Assembly: GCF_017308075.1 (NCBI RefSeq)
Contig: NZ_JAFKFX010000024.1
Location: 62,001-126,000 of the forward strand
DNA from: Allobosea sp.
Lineage (GTDB): Bacteria; Pseudomonadota; Alphaproteobacteria; Rhizobiales; Beijerinckiaceae
DNA: 64,000 nt
Reading direction: 5' to 3'
The notes under the pieces are model-generated. The model was not told the DNA's origin. It was given only the letters and a program-made list of their open reading frames with translations, and did no database searches. Positions 8,985 to 18,481 of this stretch are shown here, one piece after another. Position 1 is the stretch's first letter. Every line of letters starts with the position of its first letter. A program made the position numbers and the translations under genes.

Positions 8985-9848
8985 TTACAGCGCTTCCGCC
9001 AGCGCGTTCGCCAGTCGCACGAAGCCCGAAACCGGGACCTCCTCGGCCCGCGCCGTCGGCGACAGCCCGGCCGCCTCGATGATCGGCGTCGGCTCGGCCA
9101 GCACCGGTTTCAGGCTCTGCCTGAGCATCTTGCGACGCTGTCCGAAGGCCGCGAGCGTAATGCGCTCGAGCAGGCGCCGGTCGCAGGGCTCGGGCCGTTG
9201 CCGCGGGATGAGCTGCACGATCGAGGAGGTGATCTTCGGCGGCGGCACAAAGGCGCTCTTGGGCACGTCGAACAGGATCTTCGCTTCGCAGCGCCAGCCG
9301 GTGAGCACCGCCAGGCGGCCATAGGCGGCACGCTGCTCGGGCGTCGCGACGATGCGTTCGGCGACCTCGCGCTGGAACATCAGGGTCAGCGAGCTCCACC
9401 AGGACGGCCAGGGCTCGGCGCTGAGCCAGCCGACGAGCAGCGGCGTTCCGATATTATAGGGCAGGTTGGCGACGATGCGCGCCTCCTGGCCGTGCAGCAA
9501 GGCCGACAGGTCGACGGCGAGCGCATCGCCGTCGACGACTTCGAGACGCCCGGGATAATGTGCCGCGATCTCGGCCAGCGCCGGCAGGCAGCGCCGGTCG
9601 CGCTCGATCGCGATCACGCGCTCGGCGCCGTTCGCCAGCAAGGCCCGTGTCAGTCCGCCTGGGCCGGGGCCGATCTCGACGACGGTCTGCCCGGAGAGCG
9701 GCCCTGCGGAGCGCGCGATGCGGCCGGTCAGGTTGAGGTCGAACAGGAAGTTCTGCCCGAGCGCCTTCTGCGCCATCAGGCCGTGGCGCTCGACCACCTC
9801 GCGCAGCGGCGGCAGCCCGTCCTGGGCGAGGCTTTCGGGCGCGCTCAT
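8985..9848 (-). CDS. rsmA: 16S rRNA (adenine1518/1519-N6)-dimethyltransferase
   Basis: 287 residues. It dimethylates two adjacent adenines in helix 45 of 16S rRNA during 30S maturation. ALGQNFLFD at about 29-37 and [14 protein letters not shown] (SAM motif I) are visible. The catalytic [11 protein letters not shown] motif and the C-terminal [15 protein letters not shown] segment complete the KsgA/RsmA family signature. The ATG at 9848 overlaps the pdxA stop by four bases (ATGA), which decides the start over upstream alternatives. It ends the lptF-lptG-lptD-pdxA-rsmA operon. Confidence 0.95.
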   Translation of the reverse strand: MSAPESLAQDGLPPLREVVERHGLMAQKALGQNFLFDLNLTGRIARSAGPLSGQTVVEIGPGPGGLTRALLANGAERVIAIERDRRCLPALAEIAAHYPGRLEVVDGDALAVDLSALLHGQEARIVANLPYNIGTPLLVGWLSAEPWPSWWSSLTLMFQREVAERIVATPEQRAAYGRLAVLTGWRCEAKILFDVPKSAFVPPPKITSSIVQLIPRQRPEPCDRRLLERITLAAFGQRRKMLRQSLKPVLAEPTPIIEAAGLSPTARAEEVPVSGFVRLANALAEAL

Positions 9849-10864
9849 TTCCGCTGTTTCCTCTCGGCCTCTGCCATCCTGCCCGCGAGCTTGAGTGCCG
9901 CGCAAAGACTGTCGGGTCGGGCAATGCCCTTGCCGGCGATGTCGAAGGCGGTGCCATGGTCCGGCGACGTCCGGATGAAGGGCAGGCCGAGCGTGACGTT
10001 GACGCCCTCGTCGAAGGCGATCGTCTTGATCGGGATCAGGGCCTGGTCGTGATACATGGCGAGCGCGACGTCATAGCCGGCGCGTGCGCGTTCATGGAAC
10101 ATCGTATCGGCCGGGTAGGGCCCGCTCGCTTCGATGCCGAGCGCACGCAGCTCCGCGACCGCCGGGGCGACCACGGCGTCGTCCTCGCGCCCGAGCGCAC
10201 CGCCCTCGCCGGCATGCGGATTGAGACCGCTCAGGGCCAGTCGCGGCCGGGTGATGCCGAAGCGCCGCGCCAGGTCGGCGGCGACGATCCTGCCGGTCGC
10301 GACGATCAGTTCGGTCGTGAGAAGGGCTGGCACCGCCGCGAGCGGGACATGGATGGTCACGGGAACGACCGCGAGCCCCTCCGACCAGATCATCATCACC
10401 GGTTGCGGCACGGTCTTGCCGCCGCGCCCGGCGAGCTCGGCGAGGAATTCGGTGTGGCCGGGGTGGCTGAAGCCCGCGGCATAAAGCACGCTCTTGGCGA
10501 TCGGATTGGTGACGAGCGCTGCGGCCCAGCCGTCATTCACGGCCGCGACCCCGGCTTCGATCGCCGCGATCACGCCGGCTGCATTGGCCGGGTCGGGTTT
10601 GCCCGGTGTCGCAGGGCGCGCGCCCGCGATCTCGATGACCGGCACGGCTTCGTCGAAGATCGCCTCGGCCTGGTCCCAGTCGACGCTGCGGATCGGGACT
10701 GGCAAGCCCAGCCGATCCGCGACGGCCTGGAGGCCGATGGCGCTGCCGAGATAGGCGAAGGCCGGCAGATGCTGCTGCTTACGCAACAGCCAGGCCATCA
10801 CGCTCAGCTCCGGGCCGACCCCGGCTGGATCGCCCTGGGTCAGGGCGAGCAGATGGTTGCGCAA
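9845..10864 (-). CDS. pdxA: 4-hydroxythreonine-4-phosphate dehydrogenase
   Basis: 339 residues. It oxidises 4-phosphohydroxythreonine in the DXP-dependent route to pyridoxal phosphate. [12 protein letters not shown] at the N-terminus, [21 protein letters not shown] and [12 protein letters not shown] carry the metal-binding His and Asp residues of the PdxA family. The start is TTG at 10864, supported by GGAGGGAGG eight bases upstream. Only 45 bases separate it from lptD; the surA gene that often occupies this gap is absent. It overlaps rsmA by four bases. Confidence 0.94.
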   Translation of the reverse strand: MRNHLLALTQGDPAGVGPELSVMAWLLRKQQHLPAFAYLGSAIGLQAVADRLGLPVPIRSVDWDQAEAIFDEAVPVIEIAGARPATPGKPDPANAAGVIAAIEAGVAAVNDGWAAALVTNPIAKSVLYAAGFSHPGHTEFLAELAGRGGKTVPQPVMMIWSEGLAVVPVTIHVPLAAVPALLTTELIVATGRIVAADLARRFGITRPRLALSGLNPHAGEGGALGREDDAVVAPAVAELRALGIEASGPYPADTMFHERARAGYDVALAMYHDQALIPIKTIAFDEGVNVTLGLPFIRTSPDHGTAFDIAGKGIARPDSLCAALKLAGRMAEAERKQRK

Positions 10865-10909
10865 GCGCGGCCTCCCTCCGGAGCGATGGCGAGACCGCGG
10901 CTGGTTTCG

Positions 10910-13438
10910 TCAGTTGCTGGCGACGCCGTCGCCCGCACTGCTCGTGCCGAGATTCTGCGAGTAGCTGACCTCACCCAGCGTGCGCAGCTCCAGCCGGAAC
11001 ATCACGGTCCGGGTGTCGTTCTTCGCGCCCGCCTGCCGGTCGGCATAGGATTGCGAATAGGTCACGTCGAAGATCGTGCACTCATCCTGGTATCTCAGGC
11101 CAGCCGACAGCGCGGCCGTCTGCAGCGGTCCGGTCTTCGGGTAGATCGGAGCGGCATAGGACGCCGGGTAGAGCTGGTGCAGCCCATAGGCGTCGCGATA
11201 GCGCTCACGGTCATATTTGTACTTGTCGAGGTCGAACAGCACGCTGCCGCGGACGCTCCAGTACTGCGCGAAGCTGAACGACTGGCTCAGGCTGAGGCCT
11301 TCGCGGCGCCGCGGAATCCCGAGCTCGGGCTGCGGCTCATAGCGGCTGTAGCCCAGCGTCGTCGAGAAGATGCTGTGCGAGTACGAGGCCGAGGCGTCGA
11401 TGCGCTGCGCTTCCCAGTTCGACTCGTCGAAGCGCGCGCCACCCTGGAGCAGCAGGCCCTTGAACGGCTGGTACTGCGCGCGGGCGACATAGTCCGAACG
11501 GCGCGTGTCGAGACCCGATTCCAGGCCGGTATTGAGCATGTCGCCGGTGGCGTAGGAGTTGCGTCCACCGAGATGGTAGGACTGGCCGAACAACAGGTTG
11601 GCGTAGGAATCCTTGCCGAACGTGCCCGAATAACGCAGGCCGATATTGGCGCGGCTGCCGCCCTCGACGCGGTCATAGCCGGAGAACTTGTTCCACTCGA
11701 ACAGGTTCGTGTCGTCGAAGACCATGCTCTGCGCATCTTCGTTGGCGATGCGCAGGCTGTTGGTCTCGTTCGGCCGGGCCACGACCTGGGCGACCGGCTC
11801 GAGGATATGGGTGCCCCAGGACGTCGTGGCGACGAAGGGATAGCGATAGAGCAGGCCGACGGCCGGCATCGCGCGCCCGAACACCTCGTCCGAGGGGTCG
11901 GCGATCGTGGTGACGTGGTAGTTCGTATAGCTCGTCGTGTTCGGATTGATCGAGAACACATCGGCCCGGAGCGAGGCGTAGGGCATCCACACCTGACCAA
12001 ACGAGTCGGTGAAGTTGCGGCGCCAAGCCACTTCCGCCGTCGCACGCGCAATGTTCCCGGCGAGGCCGCGGATCAGGCAGCTGTCCTTCTGGTAGACCGC
12101 GCAGCCATCGAACAGCGAGTATTTCGGCGTGTTGATGAGATAGGTGTTCTGGTTCGGGATCTGCTTGAACGCCGCCGCTTCGCGCGACAGATGCGTGATG
12201 TTGACGGTGAAGGAGAGCTCGCCGCCGATCATCGAGGGCTTGTGGAGCCGCTTGTTGTAGTCGATCGCGGGCGCCACGATGGGCTGCTGCTTCTGCCAGT
12301 CGAGATAGGTCAGCGGCTGGAAATAATAGCCGCGCATGTCGAACCAGGCATTGGCGCTCTGGCCGTTCAGCGCGACCGTCGAGGTCGATTCCTGCAGGAA
12401 GCTGCCGCTGGTGATGCTCTCGCTGCGGATCCGGTAGTTCTTGTAGAAATATCGGTCGGTCGAGCCGGCGACATCCCAGCTGAAGGTCCAGCGTGGATTC
12501 AGGAAGACCTTGCCGGATGTCTCGATCGAGCCGCGGAACTTGTCGTTGCCGGCGCCGAACGGGCTCGGGAGGAACGCAGCCTTGTCCTGCTGAAAAATGC
12601 CCGCGGCGCGGATGTTGTACGAGCCGTTGGAGAAACGGTGGCGCCATTCCGCCTCGCCGAGCAGGCCCTGGCGGGTGAGATAGGTCGGCGTCAGGGTGAC
12701 GTCGTAATTCGGCGCGAGATTGATGAAATAGGGCAGGCCGACGCCGTAGCCCAGGGCCGAGGTGTTGACGAATTTCGGCGACAGGAAACCGGTCTTGCGC
12801 TTAACCGTCGCGTCCGGCCCCGACATGTAGGGGATATAGGCGATCGGGACGCCGGCGAACTCCAGCCGGGCGTCCTCGTAATAGATCATCTGCTCGGATT
12901 TCTTGTGGATGATCCGAGCGGCGCGAACCTGCCAGAAGGGTGGCTTTTCCGGATTTTCGGCACAGGGCTCGCAGGCGGTGTAGATTCCCTTGTCGAAGAC
13001 GAAGACCTCGCCATCCGTGCGCTCGGCGCGCGGTGCGGAGAAGCGCGTCTTGTCGGTGTTCACGACGCGCAGGGAATCGATGAAGCCGTCGCGGAAATCG
13101 TCGGTCAGGTTGAAGCGGTCGCCGGTGATGACGGTGCCGTTCGCTTCGGTGATGCGGGCATTGCCGTTCGCGACGACGCGCTTGCTGATCCGGTCGTAGA
13201 CGACGCGGTCCGCTTCGATGGTGCGGCCCTGGTAGAGAATCTGGACGTCGCCGACGGCCGAGACGGTATTCTTGTCCTTGTCATAGACGAGTTCGCGCGC
13301 GTCGACGACCATCCGCTCCTGCGGCTTGGCGGCTTCCTGCGCCCAGGCGAGGTCCGGTCCAGCGAAAACCGGCGCGAGCGTCGTCGCCAGCGCGGTCGCT
13401 GCAGCAAGGCGCGCAATGCGTCTCACGCCGGGAACCAT
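10910..13438 (-). CDS. lptD: LPS-assembly outer-membrane protein LptD
   Basis: 842 residues. It forms, with LptE, the outer-membrane translocon that inserts lipopolysaccharide in the outer leaflet. A signal peptide (about 1-33, ending DLAWA) is followed by an OstA/LptA-like domain (about 44-150; VSAVGDVQILYQGRTIEADR, ANGNARITEANGTVI). The rest is a large beta-barrel with many alternating aromatic strands. YENxP-type signatures are replaced by RLEFAGVPIAYIPYMSGPD, typical for alphaproteobacterial LptD. It sits between lptG and pdxA in the LPS transport operon. Two Cys clusters (CEPCAEN near residue 158 and DECTIFDV near 790) may form the inter-domain disulfides. Confidence 0.94.
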   Translation of the reverse strand: MVPGVRRIARLAAATALATTLAPVFAGPDLAWAQEAAKPQERMVVDARELVYDKDKNTVSAVGDVQILYQGRTIEADRVVYDRISKRVVANGNARITEANGTVITGDRFNLTDDFRDGFIDSLRVVNTDKTRFSAPRAERTDGEVFVFDKGIYTACEPCAENPEKPPFWQVRAARIIHKKSEQMIYYEDARLEFAGVPIAYIPYMSGPDATVKRKTGFLSPKFVNTSALGYGVGLPYFINLAPNYDVTLTPTYLTRQGLLGEAEWRHRFSNGSYNIRAAGIFQQDKAAFLPSPFGAGNDKFRGSIETSGKVFLNPRWTFSWDVAGSTDRYFYKNYRIRSESITSGSFLQESTSTVALNGQSANAWFDMRGYYFQPLTYLDWQKQQPIVAPAIDYNKRLHKPSMIGGELSFTVNITHLSREAAAFKQIPNQNTYLINTPKYSLFDGCAVYQKDSCLIRGLAGNIARATAEVAWRRNFTDSFGQVWMPYASLRADVFSINPNTTSYTNYHVTTIADPSDEVFGRAMPAVGLLYRYPFVATTSWGTHILEPVAQVVARPNETNSLRIANEDAQSMVFDDTNLFEWNKFSGYDRVEGGSRANIGLRYSGTFGKDSYANLLFGQSYHLGGRNSYATGDMLNTGLESGLDTRRSDYVARAQYQPFKGLLLQGGARFDESNWEAQRIDASASYSHSIFSTTLGYSRYEPQPELGIPRRREGLSLSQSFSFAQYWSVRGSVLFDLDKYKYDRERYRDAYGLHQLYPASYAAPIYPKTGPLQTAALSAGLRYQDECTIFDVTYSQSYADRQAGAKNDTRTVMFRLELRTLGEVSYSQNLGTSSAGDGVASN

Positions 13439-13474
13439 GAACTCAATCCAAAATTAACCATAGGCACCGTACTA

Positions 13475-14563
13475 TTAGCCATCTTCCTGATGAAGGAGGG
13501 CGAGGGCGCCGAGCAAGCTGCCCACGATTGCGGGCAGCCATGCGGCCACCGGGGCGTTGACGATTCCCGATGAGCCCAACTCCTCAGATAGTTGTGTCGC
13601 CACATAGAGCATGAACCCGGCCGCCACGCCACCTACCACCAGTTTGGTGACACCACCAAATCGGAAAAATCTTAAGGAAACGGATGCTGCTAGGAGAATC
13701 ATGGCGATGAGCAGCAGCGGGCGCGCTTTCAGCGATTCATAGCGCAATTCATAGCGCGTCGTATCGAGTCCGGCCTTGCGCGTCCGCTCGATCACCGTCG
13801 GCATCGACCAGAAGCCGACCGAGTCCGGTGGAGTGAAACTTTGCCGCACCTGCTCGGGCTCCAGATTCGTTGCGACGAGGTATGTCGAGTAGCTCTGTGG
13901 CTCTTCCATGACCGAGGTGACCCTCGCATCCGTCAGCTCCCAGTAGCCGTTATGCAGGACCGCCTGCCGCGCCTCGATCCGTTCGCTGAAGCCGCCATCG
14001 GGGGCGTAGTTGAAGAAGGCGACCTGCGCCAGGCCGACGCCGTCCTCCAATGCGGCCGCGGCGCGGATGATCGCCTGACCGTCGAGGCTGCGCTGGCGGA
14101 TCCAGATCTCCTTGCCGCTGGCCAGTTGCCCGGTTCGCGCGAACAGCGAAGCTTCCAGCTTGGTGGCGCGCTGCTTCAGCTCTGCCGCGACGGGATTGTA
14201 GATCCCGATCGAAATCAGGCCGACCAGCCCCGCCACCAGCGCCGCCGGCTGCAGGAACTGCCAGGCGGAGATGCCGACCGAGCGTGCCACGACGAGCTCG
14301 AGCTTGCGGCTCAGATTCAGGAGGGCGAACATCCCGCCGAACAGCACGGCGAAGGGAAAGATCTGCTCGGCGACCGAGGGGGCGCGGTACAATGCGAGCT
14401 GGATGATGCTCGGCGTGGTTGCAAGCGGGGAATCGCCGGCGCGGCGCATCAGCTCGACGAAATCGAGCGTCAGGATCAGGAAGAAGAACGTCCCGAACAC
14501 GCTCAGAATGGCGCGGAAGAAGCGCTGCGTGAGATAGCGCCCGAAGGTCTTGAACAACAGCAT
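13475..14563 (-). CDS. lptG: LPS export ABC transporter permease LptG
   Basis: 362 residues of the YjgP/YjgQ family. Three N-terminal membrane segments (about 12-35, 55-78, 98-120) are followed by a periplasmic beta-jellyroll region (about 130-265) and three C-terminal segments (about 275-355). With LptF and the ATPase LptB it extracts LPS from the inner membrane. The start ATG shares one base with the lptF stop codon (TGATG), so translation is coupled. It is the second YjgP/YjgQ gene in the operon and precedes lptD, which is why it is called LptG rather than LptF. Confidence 0.92.
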   Translation of the reverse strand: MLLFKTFGRYLTQRFFRAILSVFGTFFFLILTLDFVELMRRAGDSPLATTPSIIQLALYRAPSVAEQIFPFAVLFGGMFALLNLSRKLELVVARSVGISAWQFLQPAALVAGLVGLISIGIYNPVAAELKQRATKLEASLFARTGQLASGKEIWIRQRSLDGQAIIRAAAALEDGVGLAQVAFFNYAPDGGFSERIEARQAVLHNGYWELTDARVTSVMEEPQSYSTYLVATNLEPEQVRQSFTPPDSVGFWSMPTVIERTRKAGLDTTRYELRYESLKARPLLLIAMILLAASVSLRFFRFGGVTKLVVGGVAAGFMLYVATQLSEELGSSGIVNAPVAAWLPAIVGSLLGALALLHQEDG

Positions 14564-15753
14564 CAGCTTCGCCGAAAGCGCGCCGAAAGGGCGAGGAAAG
14601 GTGCTGCGAGCGGCTCTGTCAGCCGGTCCATGACTACCCGAGCGCGGGCGCCGAAGGCGATCATGCTCGCAGAGATCGCGATCGTGACCAGTGGCAGAAG
14701 GTAGAGCAGGACGACGGCGAAACCGGAGCGGACGCTGGCGGTCCAGGCGGCATAGGCTCCGATCCGGATCGCTCCGACCAGCAAAATCGCGAGCTGAATC
14801 GCGACGGCGCGGCCCTGGCGGGTGGTGCGTGCCTCGCCGAGAAAGGCGAAGGCGACGAGCATGAAGGCGATCGGATAGAGCGGCGCGGACAGGCGGTTGT
14901 GCAGTTCGGCGCGGAAGCGGCCTTCCTGGATCTTGTAATAGGGCTCGTTCGGGTCCTGGGTCAGCAACGCCCAGGTCGTCCGCTCACGTGGCTTGTAGAT
15001 CACCTTGTCGCCATCGCCGCCGCCGGCGCCGTCGGAATCGCCCGACAGCGCCGAAAGATTGAGCGCGTAGCGCTCGAACGAGATGATTGAGCTCGAGTTC
15101 CGGTCGCGGCTCTCGCGCTGGATCGTGCCCTTCTCCAGCATCAGGAAGCTGTTGCCGTCGGCTTCCGCCGTCTGGCCGCGCTCGGCGATGTAGACGGCGG
15201 GCTGGTTCGGATCGCGCCGGTCCTGCATGAAGATGCCGAGCAGGGCCTGTCCGGAGCGCTCGCGGTAGTGGAAGGTTACGCCGGAATCGAGCGCGACGAA
15301 CTGGCCTTCCTTGACGACATTGGCGACGAAATCGGCCCGGATCAGGGTGATCAGGTCGCGCAGCGAGCGGAAGCCGGCCGGCATCACCGACAGCGACATC
15401 CAGCCGACCAGCGCCGCCGTCACCAGCGTCAGCACGACGAAGGGCCGGGTCAGGCGCTTGGGCGCGACGCCGGTCGCGTTCATCACGATCAGCTCGGAAT
15501 CGCTGTTGAGCTTGTTCAGCGTGTAGAGCGTCGCCATGAACAGCGCGACCGGCGCGATGCCGGCGATCAATGCCGGCAGCGAGAGCAGGGTCACGGTGAA
15601 GAAGATCATCACCGTCTGGCCCTTGCCGGTGATGAGATCGACTTCGCGCAGGGCCTGCGTCACCCAGATCACGCTGGTCAGGCCGACGAGCAGAATGACC
15701 GTCGCCGCCGCGGCAATCTTGAGGATGTAGCGGTCGAGCAGTCCAAAACGCAC
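14563..15753 (-). CDS. lptF: LPS export ABC transporter permease LptF
   Basis: 396 residues from the GTG at 15753; a GTG nine codons upstream (15780) would give 405. The later GTG is preferred because RFGLLDRYILKIAAA is the usual LptF N-terminus and AGGATCG lies upstream. The topology is as in LptG: three membrane segments at each end around a periplasmic jellyroll domain (about 120-275). It is the first gene of the minus-strand LPS operon, divergent from pepA across 179 bases that should contain both promoters. Confidence 0.92.
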   Translation of the reverse strand: MRFGLLDRYILKIAAAATVILLVGLTSVIWVTQALREVDLITGKGQTVMIFFTVTLLSLPALIAGIAPVALFMATLYTLNKLNSDSELIVMNATGVAPKRLTRPFVVLTLVTAALVGWMSLSVMPAGFRSLRDLITLIRADFVANVVKEGQFVALDSGVTFHYRERSGQALLGIFMQDRRDPNQPAVYIAERGQTAEADGNSFLMLEKGTIQRESRDRNSSSIISFERYALNLSALSGDSDGAGGGDGDKVIYKPRERTTWALLTQDPNEPYYKIQEGRFRAELHNRLSAPLYPIAFMLVAFAFLGEARTTRQGRAVAIQLAILLVGAIRIGAYAAWTASVRSGFAVVLLYLLPLVTIAISASMIAFGARARVVMDRLTEPLAAPFLALSARFRRS

Positions 15754-15932
15754 GCGGTTCGATCCTGGGCAGGCGGGCACAAGGGCGAAGGCGCTGCCCT
15801 TGGACGGCTCGCCTCGAAGCTCCTATGGTATAGCTTCGATCGTGGCGCAAACGGGAATCGTTTGTGGCCTTCCCGCGCCATTGCCAGTTCATCCCGCCCC
15901 TTCCGCCCGCCCTCCGCCAATGTGAGCCGTCG

Positions 15933-17426
15933 ATGTCGCAGCGCCTGAAGCTTGAGATCAAAGCCATGAACGCCATTGCCGGGGAGGACCTCGTCGTCCT
16001 TGTCTCGGACAAGCTGATCCCTGCGCCGGCGGCGGAGGAGTGGCTGGGCGAGGGCGGTCGCAGCCTGATCGCCCGAGCGGCGGCGGCCGAACGCTTCAAG
16101 GGCAAGGCGCTGTCCGGCCTGACGATCCTGGCGCCGGAGGGGGCAGACTATGAGCGGCTGATCCTTGTGGGGGTCGGGCCCGAGGGCGAGCGCGACAAGC
16201 TCGACTTCGCCCTTCTGGGCGGAGCCATCGCCGGCAGACTTGGCCATGGCCGCAGCGCCGACATCATCGCCGCCCTGCCGGGAGGCGATGTCTCCGCCGC
16301 CGAGATCGCCGAGATCGGCCTCGGGCTGCGGCTGCGCTGCTATGCCTTCAACCAGTACAAGACCAAGAGCCGCGATGCCGAGCAGAGCGAGGCGAAGACC
16401 GCGATCCTGCGTGTCGCCGACTCCTCCGCGGTCAAGAAGGCGCTGAAGGCGCGCGAGGCGATCGCCGGTGGCGTCGAGCTGGCTCGCGATCTCGTGAACG
16501 AGCCGCCGAACGTGCTCTACCCCGAGGAGTTCGCCGAGCGCGCGGCGAGGCTCGAGAAGCTCGGCGTCGAGGTCGAGATTCTCGACGAGAAGCAGCTGAA
16601 GAAGATCGGCATGCGGGCCTTGCTCGGCGTCGGCCAGGGCTCGCGGCGCGAGAGCCGCGTCGTGGTGATGCGCTGGAACGGTGCTGGCAAGGGCGAGCAG
16701 CCGGTCGCCTTCATCGGCAAGGGCGTGACCTTCGACACCGGCGGCATCTCGATCAAGCCGGCTGGCGGCATGGAGGACATGAAGGGCGACATGGCCGGCG
16801 CCGCCTGCGTCACCGGGCTGATGCACGCGCTCGCCGCCCGCAAGGCGAAGGTCAACGCGGTCGGCGTCATCGGTCTCGTCGAGAACATGCCGGACGGCAA
16901 TGCTCAGCGCCCGGGCGACATCGTGACGTCGCTCTCCGGCCAGACCATCGAGATCATCAACACCGATGCCGAGGGGCGGCTCGTTCTCGCCGACGTGCTC
17001 TGGTACACGCAGGACCGCTTCAAGCCGCTCTTCATGGTCAATCTGGCGACGCTGACCGGAGCGATCCTGGTCGCGCTGGCACAGGAGAATGCCGGCCTGT
17101 TCTCGAACAATGACGAACTGGCCGAGCGGCTTTTCGTCGCCGGCAAGGCGACCGGCGAGACGGTCTGGCGCATGCCTCTCGGTGCCGCCTACGACAAGAT
17201 GATCGATTCCAAATTCGCCGACATGAAGAACTCGGCTGGCCGTCATGGCGGCTCGATCACCGCGGCGCAGTTCCTGCAGCGCCATGTCAACGACACGCCC
17301 TGGGCTCATCTCGACATCGCGGGTACCGGCATGGGTTCGCTCTCGACCGAGATCAACCGCTCCTGGGGCTCTGGCTGGGGCGTACGCCTGCTCGACCGGC
17401 TGGTGGCGGACCACTACGAGGCTTGA
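15933..17426 (+). CDS. pepA: Leucyl aminopeptidase (M17)
   Basis: 497 residues. It is a cytoplasmic, dizinc, hexameric aminopeptidase. The N-terminal macro-like domain spans about 1-160. The catalytic domain holds the metal ligands in [28 protein letters not shown] and the M17 signature [30 protein letters not shown] and the C-terminal ATG-like GTGMGSLS are conserved. The start [12 protein letters not shown] is chosen by homology and length; the frame is open 23 codons upstream. It often sits between lptF and holC in Alphaproteobacteria, as here. Confidence 0.95.
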   Translation: MSQRLKLEIKAMNAIAGEDLVVLVSDKLIPAPAAEEWLGEGGRSLIARAAAAERFKGKALSGLTILAPEGADYERLILVGVGPEGERDKLDFALLGGAIAGRLGHGRSADIIAALPGGDVSAAEIAEIGLGLRLRCYAFNQYKTKSRDAEQSEAKTAILRVADSSAVKKALKAREAIAGGVELARDLVNEPPNVLYPEEFAERAARLEKLGVEVEILDEKQLKKIGMRALLGVGQGSRRESRVVVMRWNGAGKGEQPVAFIGKGVTFDTGGISIKPAGGMEDMKGDMAGAACVTGLMHALAARKAKVNAVGVIGLVENMPDGNAQRPGDIVTSLSGQTIEIINTDAEGRLVLADVLWYTQDRFKPLFMVNLATLTGAILVALAQENAGLFSNNDELAERLFVAGKATGETVWRMPLGAAYDKMIDSKFADMKNSAGRHGGSITAAQFLQRHVNDTPWAHLDIAGTGMGSLSTEINRSWGSGWGVRLLDRLVADHYEA

Positions 17427-17473
17427 TTCGCATTATCAGCCCGCGCGCATAAGCTGCTGGAAAAGCCGGCATC

Positions 17474-17926
17474 ATGGCCGAGATCTGGTTCTACCACCTG
17501 CAGTCTCGTCCGCTCGAGCAGGTCTTGCCGACGCTGCTCGAGCGCTCGCTGGCGCGCGGCTGGAAGGTGGTGGTCGAGTGCTCCAGCCGCGAGCGTCTGG
17601 CTGCGCTCGACGACCGGCTCTGGACCTATGCGGACGATTCCTTCCTGCCGCACGGCACCGCAGGTGAACCGGATGCCGCCGGCAATCCGATCGTGCTCAC
17701 CACCGATGCCGGCAATCCGAATGCGGCGCAGGTCCGTTTTTGCGTCGATGGCGTCCGCATTCCCGACGCATTGGACGATTATGAGCGCGTCATCCTGATG
17801 TTCGACGGTGATGATCCGGAGGCACTCGCCTCCGCCCGCGAGGACTGGAAGAAATTGCGAGCGCGGGGCCTGGCTGCGACCTATTGGCAGCAGGATGAGA
17901 CCGGCCGCTGGGAGAAAAAAGCGTGA
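17474..17926 (+). CDS. holC: DNA polymerase III chi subunit
   Basis: 150 residues, beginning AEIWFYHLQSRPLEQVLPTL, the characteristic HolC N-terminus. LWTYADDSFLPHG, PIVLTTDAGNPN and YERVILMFDGDD are also family motifs. Chi links the clamp loader to single-strand binding protein. It lies 47 bases after pepA, the usual neighbour. Its stop codon overlaps the GTG start of the next gene (GTGA). Confidence 0.92.
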   Translation: MAEIWFYHLQSRPLEQVLPTLLERSLARGWKVVVECSSRERLAALDDRLWTYADDSFLPHGTAGEPDAAGNPIVLTTDAGNPNAAQVRFCVDGVRIPDALDDYERVILMFDGDDPEALASAREDWKKLRARGLAATYWQQDETGRWEKKA

Positions 17927-18333
17927 AAATCTCCGTGATCGTCGCTCTGGCCATCGGCCTGGGCGGCTGCGCCGTCGACATGGGCGGCTTTTCCTTCGTC
18001 TCGGACGAGCGCGGCACGCGCACCAGCAGTGCCACGGCCCGCATCTCGACGCAGGAGGCGATGCTGACGCCGGATGGCGAGTGCGCTGCCGATGTCTCGC
18101 TCGATCCCGCGACGCGACCGCTGCCGAAGGAGATCGCGCCCGGTATCACCGAATGCGAGCTGGTCAGGCTGAAGGCCAAGCGGCCGACCGACGTGCTGAT
18201 CGGCGAGAGCGGCAAGGGCCAGCGCGAGGTCCAGGTACTCTATAACGAGCCGGGCGGACGCGAGATCTACATGTTCACCGACAACCGCCTGAGCCGGATC
18301 GTCAAACCGGGCCAGCCCGAGCAGCAGGGCTAG
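17923..18333 (+). CDS. Small putative lipoprotein, function unknown
   Basis: 136 residues. The start is GTG at 17923, overlapping the holC stop codon. A short signal sequence ends in a lipobox-like LGGC with Cys16, so the mature protein should be a lipid-anchored periplasmic protein of about 120 residues. Three further cysteines (near 53 and 77, plus the lipidated one) and a C-terminal segment YNEPGGREIYMFTDNRLSRI are visible; the latter resembles small outer-membrane-associated lipoproteins in which a conserved GxREIYxFxDxxLxxI strand occurs. I recognise no catalytic motif. The gene is probably translated by coupling to holC. Confidence 0.75.
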   Translation: MKISVIVALAIGLGGCAVDMGGFSFVSDERGTRTSSATARISTQEAMLTPDGECAADVSLDPATRPLPKEIAPGITECELVRLKAKRPTDVLIGESGKGQREVQVLYNEPGGREIYMFTDNRLSRIVKPGQPEQQG

Positions 18334-18481
18334 CACGCTCCGGCCGGCTCGTAAGATCATTCCGGCTGGAGCGAAGCGGAACGCCGGAAGCCATCAAAGG
18401 TCTCCGGGGGCTCACCGATGGATTCCGGAAAAGTGCCGCGACGCGGCTGGTCCGGAGTGACCATGCAGCCGCGGCATTGCC

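Noticed and set aside
9956-13573. Very long open frame on the plus strand opposite pdxA and lptD
   Set aside because: It is an antisense shadow caused by high GC at third codon positions; composition is Arg/Gly/Asp-rich without protein family patterns, while lptD and pdxA are clear.
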